A stretch of DNA of 64,000 nucleotides from Centroberyx gerrardi. Its lineage: Eukaryota; Chordata; Actinopteri; Beryciformes; Berycidae. Location of the stretch: positions 20,728,840-20,792,839 of the forward strand of contig NC_136003.1 of the NCBI RefSeq assembly GCF_048128805.1. The letters are read 5' to 3'. Below, in pieces: positions 1 through 12,500 of the stretch (position 1 is its first letter; every line of letters begins with the position of its first letter). Both the position numbers and the translations under genes were made by a program. The notes under the pieces were generated by a model that was not told the origin of the DNA, did not search any database, and worked only from the letters and a program-made list of their open reading frames with translations.

Positions 1-301
<301 letters not shown>

Positions 302-615
302 ACCTTCAGCCCACCCAGCTGCCAAACCTTGTTTCACCCCTCCCACCCCCAACTCCATCCCTCTCGTCCCTCCCCATTATGATTTGAATGGTTTGCCACT
401 TCCAAAAACTGCCCTCAATCACTATTACTTAATGTTAGAGATCAGTGTTAAACTAAGTTTTCTGTTAAAAATGTGTTTTTGTATGTTGTGAATGCACTGA
501 ATTAAGTTCATCCTTACATGCGTCCAGTCATTGCCTTGCCGAATTCAAAAGCAAGTGATTTTAACTGTGATGCCTTGAAACTGGAGAACGATTAAAAGTT
601 TGTATCTGATTAACG
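302..615 (+). other. 3' UTR of the beta-tubulin gene
   Basis: This is the sequence after the tubulin stop, without a long open frame. An ATTAAA at 591-596 is the most likely poly(A) signal, so the transcript probably ends near 610. The exact cleavage site is inferred. Confidence 0.6.
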
Positions 616-731
616 GATCCTTTTACTGCCTCAGTGTTTTCTTTGATTCATTTGACATGTGATCTGTTAACATTACAGACCACGTTACCACACTCAACCT
701 GAATGTCTTTTCTGCAACATATTGACTAGAG

Positions 732-995
732 CAGTGGTTCTCAAACTGAGGGTCAGGACCACCCAGGGGGTCGCGAGATGATTTATGGGATAGGAAAAAA
801 AATGTATTTATATTATACAAATGTATTATCATGTCTATTTTATCTCCAATTTTTGCTCTTGTGAAAAACTGAATAGTTTTCAAATTAAATAACCTGAAAA
901 GGGAACTGAGCATATGCAGCCTGTGACAGGGGGGTCACAAGTAGGCATTATTTCATTTAAACGAGTCACGGGCCAAAAAGGTTGAGAAACCACTG
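732..995. mobile_element. hAT-like MITE (non-autonomous DNA transposon)
   Basis: The element starts CAGTGGTTCTCAAAC and ends GTTGAGAAACCACTG, an inverted pair with one mismatch over 15 bp. It is flanked by an 8-bp direct repeat, GACTAGAG on the left and GACTGGAG on the right (7 of 8). The 8-bp duplication and the CAGTGG termini are typical of hAT elements. It is 264 bp long and too short to encode a transposase. Confidence 0.75.
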
Positions 996-2109
996 GACTG
1001 GAGCGCAGTGTGCACAATAAGCAGATTGTCGCAAGATTTCAAAAACTGCATGGTAAATACGTTGAAGGTGGAAGCAAGTTACGGAGAGAAGTCAAGGGTG
1101 ATTTGAAATATTTGCTGACAGCAGACTGAGTCTTGTATTAAAGGAGTTGATTAACTTTTTCAGCCCAGGACCCAAAAGGCAACACGTTTTGGGTACTGAC
1201 TCATATTTTAAGAAGTAAAGCTGCGATGTATTCAACATAAAAGCAGCAAAGATCATTATATGTAGTCAAATGAATATCCTACCAATTGAGAAAGGCATGT
1301 ACCTTGTCCAGTCAATAGATGTAACACAGTAGACACAATTTAATTATCCCTGTGAAACTAACTCAGCCGCCATAAAAAAGTGAATAAATTATTTTCAGTT
1401 GTTTTGGTACGTCACTGCTGTTACAATGACCAGTGGACCGCAAAAAATTCCACAGTTTACATAAGCCGTATCTGCTGTGCCTTATCTATCAACTGAACTG
1501 AGTCTTATCAGTGGGAAGTCTCACTGAATATGATTTATGTTTTACTCAGAACTCTGACTCAGTGACTGGCCCAACAATATTATCAGTGTGTGGATGGGGC
1601 TAAAATAACTACATTTCATACATTTTTATTTAAAAAATAAACATTTCCTAAGGTACAATACAAGCATTTTGACATGATCTGTGATTTTAAAAAAGGAGGA
1701 CATTTTAAGTCACCATCAACATCTATTCAAACTTGATCTGAGGGGAATTTTGCCAAGTGAATTTTTGTGTGGTGACCGTCCCATACATGTGGCAGGTATA
1801 ATGTCCAAACTAGGCATTGGAAGTTCAAACTTAATTAGTTGAGTGAGCTATAAACTACACTATTTTGCTAATGACTATCAGTGTGTTGCGTTGATTGCAG
1901 AATGACTAGCAGATTCTGAATGTGAGTTTTTTACATGCAAATGCCTGTTATTAATTCAACAAACCTTTCTGAACCAGAAAAAATATGTATGTAAAAGTCA
2001 TGCTTGATTACACTGGTCACCTTTCCTATGGTTTCCAAATAGTTTGTTAATTTCTTTTATATTTTCAGTATTTTGATTCCTAATATTTCTGTACATCACA
2101 GATTAGGCT

Positions 2110-2275
2110 CTGGTACATTGTAGGGATTTAGCTGACGCTCTTATCCAAAAGACTAACAGTGAGTAAGCAGACAGGGTGTCAGTGTCTTGCTCAAGAACAG
2201 GTTGCTACAGGGGTTGAACCTGTGACCTTTTGGTTACAGGATGGGCTGTCTAACCATCAGGTCGTCCCGTCTGCC
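2110..2275 (-). repeat. degenerate dispersed teleost repeat
   Basis: It contains the block GATTTAGCTGACGCTCTTATCC, followed by text like TGTCTTGCTCAAGAACA and GAACCTGTGACCTTTTGGTTAC. From memory these blocks occur together in an abundant fish repeat; I could not assign a class with certainty. A tail of the same family in the opposite orientation seems to lie at about 42155-42200. Confidence 0.45.
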
Positions 2276-3684
2276 CTGCTGTATGATCGTCCTCAAGCTT
2301 AGGAAAGACATATTATGTACAAATAAATAAACCCCTCCAGGAACCTCTAACAGTGTGGACTTGTTAGCATTTATTTTGCATGCTGTCCAGAAATTTTGTT
2401 TTGGCCTATAATTTTGGTTTCTTAAAATTGACATCAAATGCTTCCCCTGCTGCACACCTGAATCTCTTTTTGATTGGGGTCGTGTATTATGAAGATAATC
2501 CTACTTTTTTAATACCATGTGTTTTCAAGAAAGTCCTGAAATCTGAATAGGGCGACGTGGTCACGTGGCTTTAAATTGCTAAAATGGTTACTCCACTATT
2601 CTACAAATATTATGTTATTTATTTGACAAAAGCATAGATAAACATGCTGTGATATTGTAAAACATCTCTGCATAATTACAATGCAGTACTGGTTGATCTG
2701 ACATGAAATTAGAAATTACAAATAATATGACTTTAAATTAGTATGATTACCAGAATTTAAAAAAAATATATTTCAAGTGTAAACAATGATTTGTTTTTGC
2801 TTAATATAATTTCCCAGTATAACCTTATTTGTTAAACATGCAGCAGGTCTTTTTAAAATCAAGTTTGATTTTCCCACTGAGACAAGATGTTGTTTAATTA
2901 CACTTAATATTATGCTAAAAAAAAACAACATCTTTCTCAGTTTCAAATACAATGGACTCATCAGGACTCTCAGTACAAAAAAATGAGTCTGAGGTAAAAG
3001 ATCAGCAGAAGCTTTGCCAGTGAAATGATTTCAGAAATCAACAACTGGTTTCCTTGTATGGAGTTCAACCCAGAATCAAGCTGTGCACATGCAATATATC
3101 TTATGGTAGCATGTATTTGTATCATGTATACGTATATTAGCATTCATATTTCATTTTTGCATGTATTTCACTACCACAGATAATAGCAGCTTGGGGATAG
3201 GACTTGGGCATAGGATTAGACTGTATCAAACCATGTTCAGTTACCTGGTAAATGATATATTAAGACAACTGAAACATGAAGAAACACGTTTCTAAAATAT
3301 GATTATCAGTGGTGATAAAATACTGCAGTTCCTCTTTCATCTGCGTAGAACAGTTGTCCAGAACCTCCTTGAAATGTTAAATTGTTAGTAAAAATCCATC
3401 TGTCACTTGCAGATACATCCCAGTGCTTTTCCTCATAGTGCCATGCAGGAAACAATCAGAGCTTGTTGAAATCAAGTAGTAAGTGAATGCATCATGTTGT
3501 ACATGTTCCCCCAAACCTGGGCTATCCATCCTCTCTCACTCCTGGAGAGATTTTGAACCATCTCTCATCGATCAGCTCCAGGGAAAGAGCTTCGTCACAC
3601 AGCAATGCTGCCACACGCACATCTGCAGCCCGCATCCTGATCAAATTTGCATGATTTTGCAGGGGACATAAAAGTACGGCAAAT

Positions 3685-5105
3685 TCAAATGAGCCTTTCC
3701 TCCTTCGGTAACTTGAGTGCATCTGGCGTCTCCACGCCGCGTGTCCCAGACTGCTCCTCAGCGCTGGGTCGGTAAGTCCCCTCGGTCTGCCTCTTCTTCT
3801 TCACCACGCAGAGGAGCCAGGCAAGAACAGCCAGTGCTATGGCCAGAACACCCAGAGTCACGGTAGGAGCCACGATAGCCGCAATGTTGGGTCCCTGCAA
3901 AGGAGAGAAACACAGGACAGTGATCTACCTGGTAACATTAGATACTGTCTGACCTTATTCACTTGACACAATATGAAGATCTTCACTCACATTGGTGGTA
4001 TGATTATGGTTGGCGCTTGCAGTGGTGGTATAATTCCCTGTGAAGAGAGCAACAATATCAGGACTTAACTTTGTAGTACACCATAACCCCTTTTCTGGCC
4101 CACTAGGGGAGCAGTTTTATCGCCTGAAGTAAACACCCAGTGTACTGCAATGGAATAAAACCTGTGCAGTTTAGGACAGGTAAATGCACCTTGATGAAGA
4201 TTTAGAAATGTAGGGGCAAAAGCATAAAATGAATAGAACTCAAAGTACACAAGAAAATGCTTACTGAACAGATAGATACAGGCCTAATAGGTACAAGAAG
4301 AAGAAACAGTAGAGGTGCATTTTTAACCTCATGCACACTATGCCATGCAACAAAATCACTTGTAAGCATTTCAGTCCCGTCGGTCCAATGCTTTTCCCAG
4401 CCATTTCACCCATGACCAGCCATGTGATTACTCAGTGACATCACGAAACTACATAGTTACTACTTGACCAGGAGGAGGAGGAGGAGGAGCGGAGGCTTTG
4501 GAATGCAGCCTGTACTGCAGATACGGTCAGTGGAGTCTGTCCACACTTGTGTTTGAAATATGAAGAAAACTCCAATCTATGCCCCCCCCGCCAAAAAAAA
4601 AAACCCCAGAATGTTTTGGTTTTTGGAAACTTAAAACCCCGCTAAGGATTTTCCTAACTCAGTCAATCATTCACTTAAGCCAAATAGTAAACTTCGCAAG
4701 GACAAAAGTACACCTTGATAACAGACAGCATGGTGGAAGGAGGGATAGTTTTTGCTCAAAAGGTAAAGTCTGACAAAATGCTGCAGCAGCTAATGAGTCC
4801 TGTACAGCAGAGACCAACACATGGGTACCAACAAAATGTTTAAAACTGCGTAAGATTTCTTGAATTTGATATTGTGAAACGGCATTCATTATGGCAGTCA
4901 TTTGTAAATAAAATGAATGATAAGCATGAGACCGGATGCAAATATAGCTCTTTGCCGGAGTTCATAACCTTTCTTAGTGGAAGGTTCTCACACTAGTGGA
5001 GGTGAACTTGCAGCATGCTGACAAGCCCGTGCATGTTACAGATTCTCTCTGCAAAGTCTATTACATTTTTTTGTATCATTGCAGCATGTAGTGTAGTAAC
5101 AGCAG

Positions 5106-5139
<34 letters not shown>

Positions 5140-5276
5140 CAGTGTATTGTGTGGGAGTGTGGGGATGAAGGGATGGTGACTGACTCACCCCAGACAGGAT
5201 TACTGCCCAGTACCAGGAGTAAGACGCTCCCAACCAAGAGGCCGGGCATCGCCAGTATGTCCGGCAGGGCTGCCAT
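3685..5276 (-). CDS. crb3: Crumbs homolog 3, apical polarity protein
   Basis: There are three coding exons on the minus strand: 5189-5276, 3991-4037 and 3685-3894. All introns have GT-AG ends and phases fit, giving 114 aa (human CRB3 is about 120). The order is: signal peptide (MAALPDILAMPG..., residues 1 to about 28); a very short, Thr/Asn-rich extracellular stretch (NYTTTASANHNHTTN) with an N-glycosylation-like NYT; one membrane segment (IAAIVAPTVTLGVLAIALAVLAWLLCVV); then the cytoplasmic tail with the FERM-binding GTY motif in KKKRQTEGTYRPSAEEQ and the PDZ-binding end ERLI. Crb3 recruits Pals1/Patj and Par6 to the apical membrane of epithelia. The start at 5276 was chosen because it puts the signal peptide first; an in-frame ATG at 5366 would add 30 non-signal residues. 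A non-coding 5' exon with donor near 5912 is possible. Confidence 0.93.
5109..5138. repeat. (GT)15 microsatellite
   Basis: An uninterrupted GT run of 30 bp lies in the crb3 intron just downstream of its first coding exon (about 50 bp beyond the donor on the minus strand). Confidence 0.95.
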
Positions 5277-7319
5277 CTCTCCCCGGGACCAGGAGGGCCT
5301 AGTGAGGGTCGACCGGCAACGGGACTGCGGGGCATCAGCTCGGGCCCATTTCACTGGGTCCAACATTCACACTCAGTCAGTTTTTCTAGGCCCCTTTTGA
5401 AGAGATGAAGAGAGAACCTCACCACACACCCTACATTTAATGTAGAGGCTTTACTCCAAATAGTCTAATGTAAGAGTTTTTAGTCCAGTTTGACAATACA
5501 CTCTTAATCTGAGGCTGAATCAGTCAACTGACAACACATACAAGCCATGAGTCAGACATGTAGCCTGATGTTGAATCACCATTTCCTTCATTGTAGACTT
5601 AAACCTGCTCAGTATAGAGGAAGGTAACAGGCTATTAATAGGCCTTATATTCAACGCTGAAAACAGCTTTTAAACTGAGGACTACACCAGGAGCTCCAGT
5701 TCCTCTCATTCGCAACAAAATGAGTACTGAATGAGTTCACTGACTACATCAAACTATGCAGTACTTCGCAGTAATACACATTTTACATCAAAATTAAGAT
5801 TCATCATGGTACATAGCCTACCCTTGATAAGGCTGTTTCCAGGTGCTCGAAGCAAAACGGGAAACGGGCCAGGTTAATTCCTCACGAATGAACCATGTTG
5901 CTTCCGCCTCACCTTGTCAAAAATGAAACCGCAACAAATGGCTCAACCCCCGCAAAGTGACAGGTAAACCGCCTAAAACTCCGAATCGGAAGATGAATAA
6001 ATGTTTGCCGTCTTATCCGCAGGACTTGGATCCTGTCTTTACTGGACTAACATCGTAGGCTGAGCTACCTGTTGGTTTCTATGTAAAGAAGTTTTTTTTT
6101 TTTTTTTCCGTGTACTCTTCAGATCGCCATTGGTCACATGGCTCAGTTTCGTGTTACATTACCTGAGCACAGTATCTACCTGCAGCAGAGCGGACAGATC
6201 CTCCTTTGTTTTGCGTCTCAGCGCATCAAAGTCGAGGAGAAATGCGGCAGTTTAGTGAAGCGGTGGAGCGCAGACCCGGCCGGATTCCCCTTCTTTCCAT
6301 AAAAAGTCATCAAACAGACTGCATCATATCTTCAAAAGACAGTGAAATAAAGTTCGGCTGCAAATTAGGCCTATTTAGCCTAGGTTCCTCAGTTTAAATT
6401 CAACATATGATGGTTTTGCCTAGTCTAGATCGTCTAAAGGATGACAGGTTGCACTCTTGCTCCTTCTCTCCAGCAGTACTAACCTGTGCTGGTGTGCAAT
6501 GTTTGACTGTCGCCCCTGCTCAGATCTAACCTAGCAACCTGTGTGATGAAGGCATGAAACAGCGCCTCCGTCAGGTCTGATGCTTCCCAACACCAGAGAG
6601 GGTATCAACATTCCTGAGATATTTCAAGGATGAATTCGGCGGCCAACTGGTCAAACGGGCTCTAATCCTCATCTAATCTCCCATTCTCAGACGCACAGGG
6701 GCAAAGAAAATGTGGGCTGCTTTAATCTGTGTTGGTCACACAGTTTTCCTCTGGGCACTGTGAGAGCACCGAGGCTTTTTTTTTTTTTTTTTTTTTTGAT
6801 AAGCAGAGTAAGGAAAGTCACTCTGATAGGCCTATCCTACCGTATCTGTGTACTCTATTGGCAGTTTATATAGTGATCTTATCGTCCTTTATGGTATTTG
6901 TTTTAATCTCCTGTGGTGTCACTATGGTGTTCCAATAATATAATAATACAATAAATATAATTATATAATATTCCGATTGGGACTCATAGTTTTGCTGTGA
7001 TATTTGAATAGTATCCTTCTAAAATGTAGACTACTATATATTTAAGAGTCTATAGAGCGACACAAGTAGGCTATCTAGTGACAAAGGCTACCTAATTGTA
7101 TATTAGGCTATATGCAGGTGTAATACACATATAAGCAGGAGTGAAAGGCCCAGATCAGGGATTTCCTCCTGCTCCTCCTCCCCCATCATCATCATCTGTA
7201 CAATATCTGATTTAAAGATGATTCTTGATGCTAATGTGTATAATGTGTAATGTGTGTATAATGTAGCCTATGTAATGTGTAATAACTCATGTATATAATG
7301 TAACCTGTTACACCAACAA

Positions 7320-7585
7320 CTCCATTCCAGTATCTTTGCACTCTGCACCATTGCACTATTGTCCTTTGCTTACAAATTCCAGTGTTGTTTACATATATAT
7401 ATACTTTTATATGCATATTTGTACATAGTAGTTAAATGTTTAGGTTTACCTCTGTTCATCTTGTTGTCCTTGTTTTTAGCTGTATATTTATTCTGTGTAA
7501 GTACATTGAGAGCAACGAAAAACCGGAGTCAAATTCCTTGTATGTGTACATACTTGGCCAATAAAGCTGATTCTGATATAATACT
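7320..7585 (+). repeat. 3' end of an L2-like LINE
   Basis: The segment ends with AAATTCCTTGTATGTGTACA and CTTGGCCAATAAAGCTGATTCTGAT, which I recognise as the tail of a common fish L2-type LINE, where the final TTCTGAT unit is repeated. No reverse transcriptase frame remains. Family assignment is from memory. Confidence 0.55.
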
Positions 7586-7594
7586 AGAGCCCAG

Positions 7595-7805
7595 ACCTCC
7601 GCCAAGGTTCGTGTTATTATTGCTTGTTCGTGAGTCGGATCCGGATCCGCTCCAAAATGTAATGGGTTCTTCCTTGGCCCATGCTACACCCTTCCACTAA
7701 GTTTCATGAAAATCGGGCCGGTAGTTTTTCCGTAATCCTGCTAACAGACAAACAAACAGACAGACAAACAAACGGCACTGAAAACATAACCTCCTTGGCG
7801 GAGGT
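7595..7805 (+). repeat. RTE-like retroposon fragment with inverted ends
   Basis: It contains GGATCCGGATCCG, AAGTTTCATGAAAATCGGGC, AGTTTTTCCGTAATCC, AACAGACAAACAAACAGACA and the end CCTTGGCGGAGGT. This set of blocks is, from memory, the 3' end of a widespread fish RTE-type element. ACCTCCGCCAAGG at 7595-7607 is the exact reverse complement of the end at 7793-7805, so the copy is bounded by 13-bp inverted repeats. It lies directly after the L2-like tail. Confidence 0.55.
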
Positions 7806-8175
7806 AATAATAGGCTAGATCAATATCTTTTTAGGTCTAGCCTACTTCTCAAACTCGGTGGATAAAAACAGCTAGTGTCGCAGAGAGTGTAGAATGAACA
7901 AGGGTCAATAGTTATTTTGGACACAAAACTTATGAATTACATGAGTTATTAACAGGTATTTCATTTAACAAATGCATCTTTCAATTCAAAAGCATGTAGG
8001 CCTAATTATGCTATATATTTCATTACAAATAGCCAAGGCATGATAGTATTTTTTTAAAGCAATTTTTGACTTCCCGTTTATGGTTTAGCCCTACTTTATG
8101 TTTTTGTTTGTTTGTTTGTGTGTTTTGGGGGTTTCACTCCTTTTTAAAGCGCCCTAACCGCCTATAAATAAAGAT

Positions 8176-8216
8176 TATTATTATATTGGGCTACAATATA
8201 GCCCAATATAATAATA
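8176..8216. repeat. perfect 18-bp hairpin with 5-base loop
   Basis: The arms are 8176-8193 and 8199-8216, with the loop CAATA. The stem contains ATTGGGCTA paired with TAGCCCAAT plus an AT-rich end. It stands in intergenic DNA with no gene in reach that would need a terminator; it may be a relic of a small inverted-repeat element. Confidence 0.85.
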
Positions 8217-9463
8217 GTGACTGAATCACCTTGCCAGCGAGACCAGTATGTTACTGACTGGGAGACACATTTTCAGTCAAATATTTACAGATTTGACCCT
8301 GCTGACCACCGGAGGGCAGTAGCTGAGAACAGTTCATTCTGAGTTAGGTGACTGTCCTTATCCTGTCGTTATCTCATCTTTTCTTTTTCTGTCAGGATAA
8401 TTGTTCATTAAAACAATATGGACCTTTTTTTCTTAAGAGTTTTTTTAAAGAGTGTAAAATAAAGTCTCTGCCCTGACAAACACGCATCCTTGCCTGTAGC
8501 TGCAGGCATATTTATGACTTTTTATGACTTTTATAAAACGGCAGTGACAAAGTTTTCATAAATGTTTTATTTTTAATCAATACTATTCGAAAAGGGGATC
8601 AATTATCATACAAAAAACATAGGATAAAGAAACATTGTATTAGCATGCAGACAAAATAACTTTATATAGGGGTATGGGTAGCCTATATGTTTATACATGG
8701 TAGCCTGTAGGCTGCATAAGGCTTCACAAACATCAAGGGGTTTTCTTGCTGAACCAGTTTTTAGAATGCAGTTTTTAGATTATTTTCCATTTCTATTTTG
8801 AAATGGAGAACCAGGCATCGCCAGAACAAGTGTATTAGCTACATTATTTAATTCACAGTTCCAATGTGCTTTTCCATGCGGAAAAACTCTTTACATAACT
8901 TTTTAAAATAGTTATTAGAGCACCTATTTATCTTTGATACATATCCCATCCAGGAGGATGACAGGGTTTAATTCCTTGTACCTCCATAATTGAATATTGT
9001 TGAACAGTAGCTAAACAAAGCGGTGTCATGCGGTCACAAGTGTGCGTTAATTGGATATTTTTACAAATTCTTCCAACGTGATTTGGTCATTCAACTATCA
9101 CTTTAGGCCTACATTAAAAAATGATTACAGTTAGGCCTATTATATTTCACTAGGGGGCGATACTTGGCATCTCGATTTGCTTCTCCCTTCATAACAGCGG
9201 CTCCTCCTCCCCGTAGCTCCGCCCCCACGCACCGGTTGCCGTAGGCGCGGTGGAGCCTGGGTAGCTCTGTCAAAGCGGCGGGAGAGAAGAATGTGGTCCT
9301 CTGTAAAGATATTTATCTAAGCTAGTAGTACTAAACATTACTTGAATAGACAGTTATTAGTTTGTAGACAAAGTGTAGAATTCGGTAAAAACATATTTTT
9401 TTGGCTGATAATTTTGTTGACATTGATAACTCATTTTTGCGCCATAGCATTGCGGGCTAAGCG

Positions 9464-9486
9464 TTCCCGGGAAATTGTGTTTTGAA
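9464..9486 (+). promoter_or_regulatory. possible cell-cycle promoter elements of asf1b
   Basis: TTCCCGGGAAA (9464-9474), an E2F-like palindrome, is followed 6 bases later by TTTGAA, the CHR consensus. Asf1b is known as an E2F-dependent S-phase gene. The spacing is not the textbook CDE-CHR distance and the transcription start is unknown, so this is only a candidate. Confidence 0.25.
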
Positions 9487-9525
9487 CGTTGTTTTTGGCT
9501 AGCCCGTTTTAGCGCGTCTACAACA

Positions 9526-12500
9526 ATGGCGAAGGTACAAGTGTTGAATGTTGCTGTCCTGGATAATCCGAGTCCCTTTGGAAACCCCTTTCAATTTGAA
9601 ATAACGTTTGAATGTATGGAAGACCTCCCCGAAGGTGAGTGCCATCATAGAGTCGCTGTCATTTTGTGTCCCAGCTAAACCGGTGAGGCCGTTGCTGGCT
9701 GGCTGAGTACATAATGGAACGGCTAACAGCTAAGTTAGCTACATTAGCTAACCTGAATAATGGTTCAGTCAGACACAGACAGTCAATAAAGTTATGGAAA
9801 AATAACGTCACACTAACTTTCATCTGTGTGATAACCGAAGGCCATAGAAAAGTTATGTGCATAGCTTGACTGAATATGTTTCCCATGTTGTACACATCTG
9901 TAGATCCGTGTAGCCAACGTTAATAAATACGTTATGTATTATTAATTTTATGGAAAAGGCAGGTTATGATATGAGAATTCCCTACAGTGGTTAGTATCTA
10001 TTAAAACCATATCGTAAAGACCATCATCTTGTTCATCTGTGCTGTTTAGTCATTGTGTAACTTGAAAGGATTTTCCCCAAGTGTTGCACTGTAAACATAA
10101 TATTAACTAAACAGAGCACACTGACTATATATTTTACAGATACCAGAATATTAAATATTATTATTAAATAGTAAATTAATATTAGAGAGCATATGTCTTT
10201 GGTTATATCCTCCTATAGTTACCAATTTGAATAGGATTTCAGGTGTAAACCCTGAGTGAATTGCAGATATCATGGAGACAGTAGAGTCCAATTACTTCTT
10301 TTTATTTTTACAGCATTTATACCAAAAATTTCTATCAGTGCTACAAGTGCTATCATGATGAGCGTTTGTGCTTCAGTTTAGTACTGTATGTACTTGTGAT
10401 TCAATGGGGATTATGGTATGAACAATAAGTGGCTTATAAATCTTTCATGTCAGTGGAGCCAGCTGGCTACCGTGTATTTTATACTGTAGCTCATAGTATT
10501 ATGACCCCATATGGTTGGCATTCATAAAAATGTTGTTTATATACAAGAGTTTTGTATACACACAACATAAGCTTGGACATTCAGTCAGTAAGTACATTCT
10601 CTGCATATGTTAATATTTCTGTATGCATACTACACCCAGCTATAAATATGTCCAGATAATGAGAACAGCCATCAATGCACACGTGCCCTTGCACCTTGTC
10701 ACTCTTTCTGTACAACTGTAACTGCATCCTGCTACTGCAACATTAGCTGACTATTATACTCCTATCTCATTATCGCTAGTGTTGTGAGCCAAATATAACA
10801 TACAGAAACAGTACAGGTAATTACTGACAAATGGGTCATCTCTTCAGCACCACAAACCATGCTTGACAACATTAAATTTGGTTTCTTTGTAAACTAAATC
10901 GAGAAATGCCTAGTTTGAACACCAGCTTGGTCCATTGCAGCACTTGAAATGGATCTAAAACAAAGATTTACTTGGGCGGATGTTAATTTGTTAATACCTG
11001 GGTGGCCCAGCCAAATATAATCAATATATGGGAAACCATGTCATATTTTATATTATATATATTTTATATATATATTCATTCATTACTTTTTCTTGAGAAG
11101 TGTTGGCTAAACAACAGTGCCCGGTTCATAATGAGATGAAAAACGGACCTTTGCATTTTATAGCGAAGCATGACTTTAACTTATTTCCTTGTGTTTTTTT
11201 TTTTTTATAGACCTGGAGTGGAAGATCATCTACGTCGGCTCAGCAGAAAGTGAAGAGTATGACCAAACCCTCGACTCCGTCCTGGTCGGCCCAGTACCAG
11301 CTGGGAGGCATATGTTTGTGTTTCAGGTGTGTTTGTTTGGGTCAAAACAGTTGAAGCAGTGTTGTATGTAGCAGTAGCCACTTTTACAAAATGGTGCTCA
11401 AAATGTATGTGCCCATAAGGCCAAGCAGATCCATGATGACAGAGCCACTTAGTTAATTTACAAATTCAGCACGTGTGGAATTGGGATCGTCTTCAAAATA
11501 CTCACCAGAAATTAAAAATAGAAGGCAGTCTGTAATTAGTTTTTGGTAATTATTCCTATTAGATAGATTGGGTAGTGTGAAAGTCTGAGGCTTAGATAAA
11601 CTGGGTTCTACTGTAATTGCAATCACCACCCAGGAAACTGAAATATACAGCCTGTTTCAAAAGTAGGCGCACATTTTTATATACATTATTAATATCCACT
11701 GTATTATTCAATATTTTTTTCTGTTAACAGGTACACTTTAGGTCATGGCTGGAAATTTTTACAATTGGGTGACTGAATAAGTTAAAAATGACTCAATTTA
11801 TACAGCTGTGTTTTTCAGCATTATTAAAATAGCATACCTACTTTTGAAACCCCTGGTAAATATAGTCATATTTACACTGCCATGTGTTCCTTAATCCACA
11901 TTGGACAGGCAAATAAGGGACCACTTTATATCTAAATCTCACTATGTTGTGTTTCTCTCAACAGGCTGATGCCCCAAACACAGGTTTGATTCCTGAAAGT
12001 GATGCTGTCGGTGTGACTGTGGTGCTGATCACCTGCACGTACCGTGGCCAGGAGTTCATTCGCATCGGTTACTACGTGAACAATGAATACACAGACCCAG
12101 AGCTGCGTGAAAATCCACCAATCAAACCAGACTACACACAGGTCAGACTGATGGGAGATTTCAGCGTAATCTGAGTTCCTATGCAACCATCACCGCCTAA
12201 TGCTTATTTCCCTGGTTTGAAGTAATACTTTGGATAATAATATTTCATGAGCTTGGAATTATGACGTTCTATTAGGGTAGAGAGCAGTTCTGAGATACTG
12301 AGCATAAAAGATTTGACATCCCAGTTAGCAAAACTGTTGTGAAATCTATCTTTTTAGCTCAACAAGGCATGCACCCCGTGGTACTTTGAATGCAACATTG
12401 TCCAAATTATAGGACAGTTATAAATTGGATTTTTTTAAGTGGCCCAAACAGAGTTAGAACCTTGTAATTCTGAAATCAGTTGAAGTTTGGTTCTACAACA

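Larger units (their letters stand above)
616..3684. other. intergenic region and probable crb3 3' UTR
   Basis: About 3 kb lies between the tubulin and crb3 genes, which converge. It is AT-rich and holds a hAT-like MITE (732-995) and a worn dispersed fish repeat (about 2110-2275). The part next to 3684 should be the crb3 3' UTR on the minus strand, but I could not fix its end. The short open frames here have no recognisable protein motif and look like chance. Confidence 0.6.
5277..9525. other. divergent intergenic region between crb3 and asf1b
   Basis: About 4.2 kb lies between two genes transcribed away from each other, so it should hold both promoters and 5' UTRs. Near crb3 a possible minus-strand donor lies at about 5912. 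A 22-base T run sits at 6776-6797. From 7320 to 7805 there are two LINE-like tails back to back, and an 18-bp perfect hairpin lies at 8176-8216. The last 350 bp before asf1b turns GC-rich (9190-9280), as expected for a housekeeping promoter. No protein-coding frame was recognised. Confidence 0.6.
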
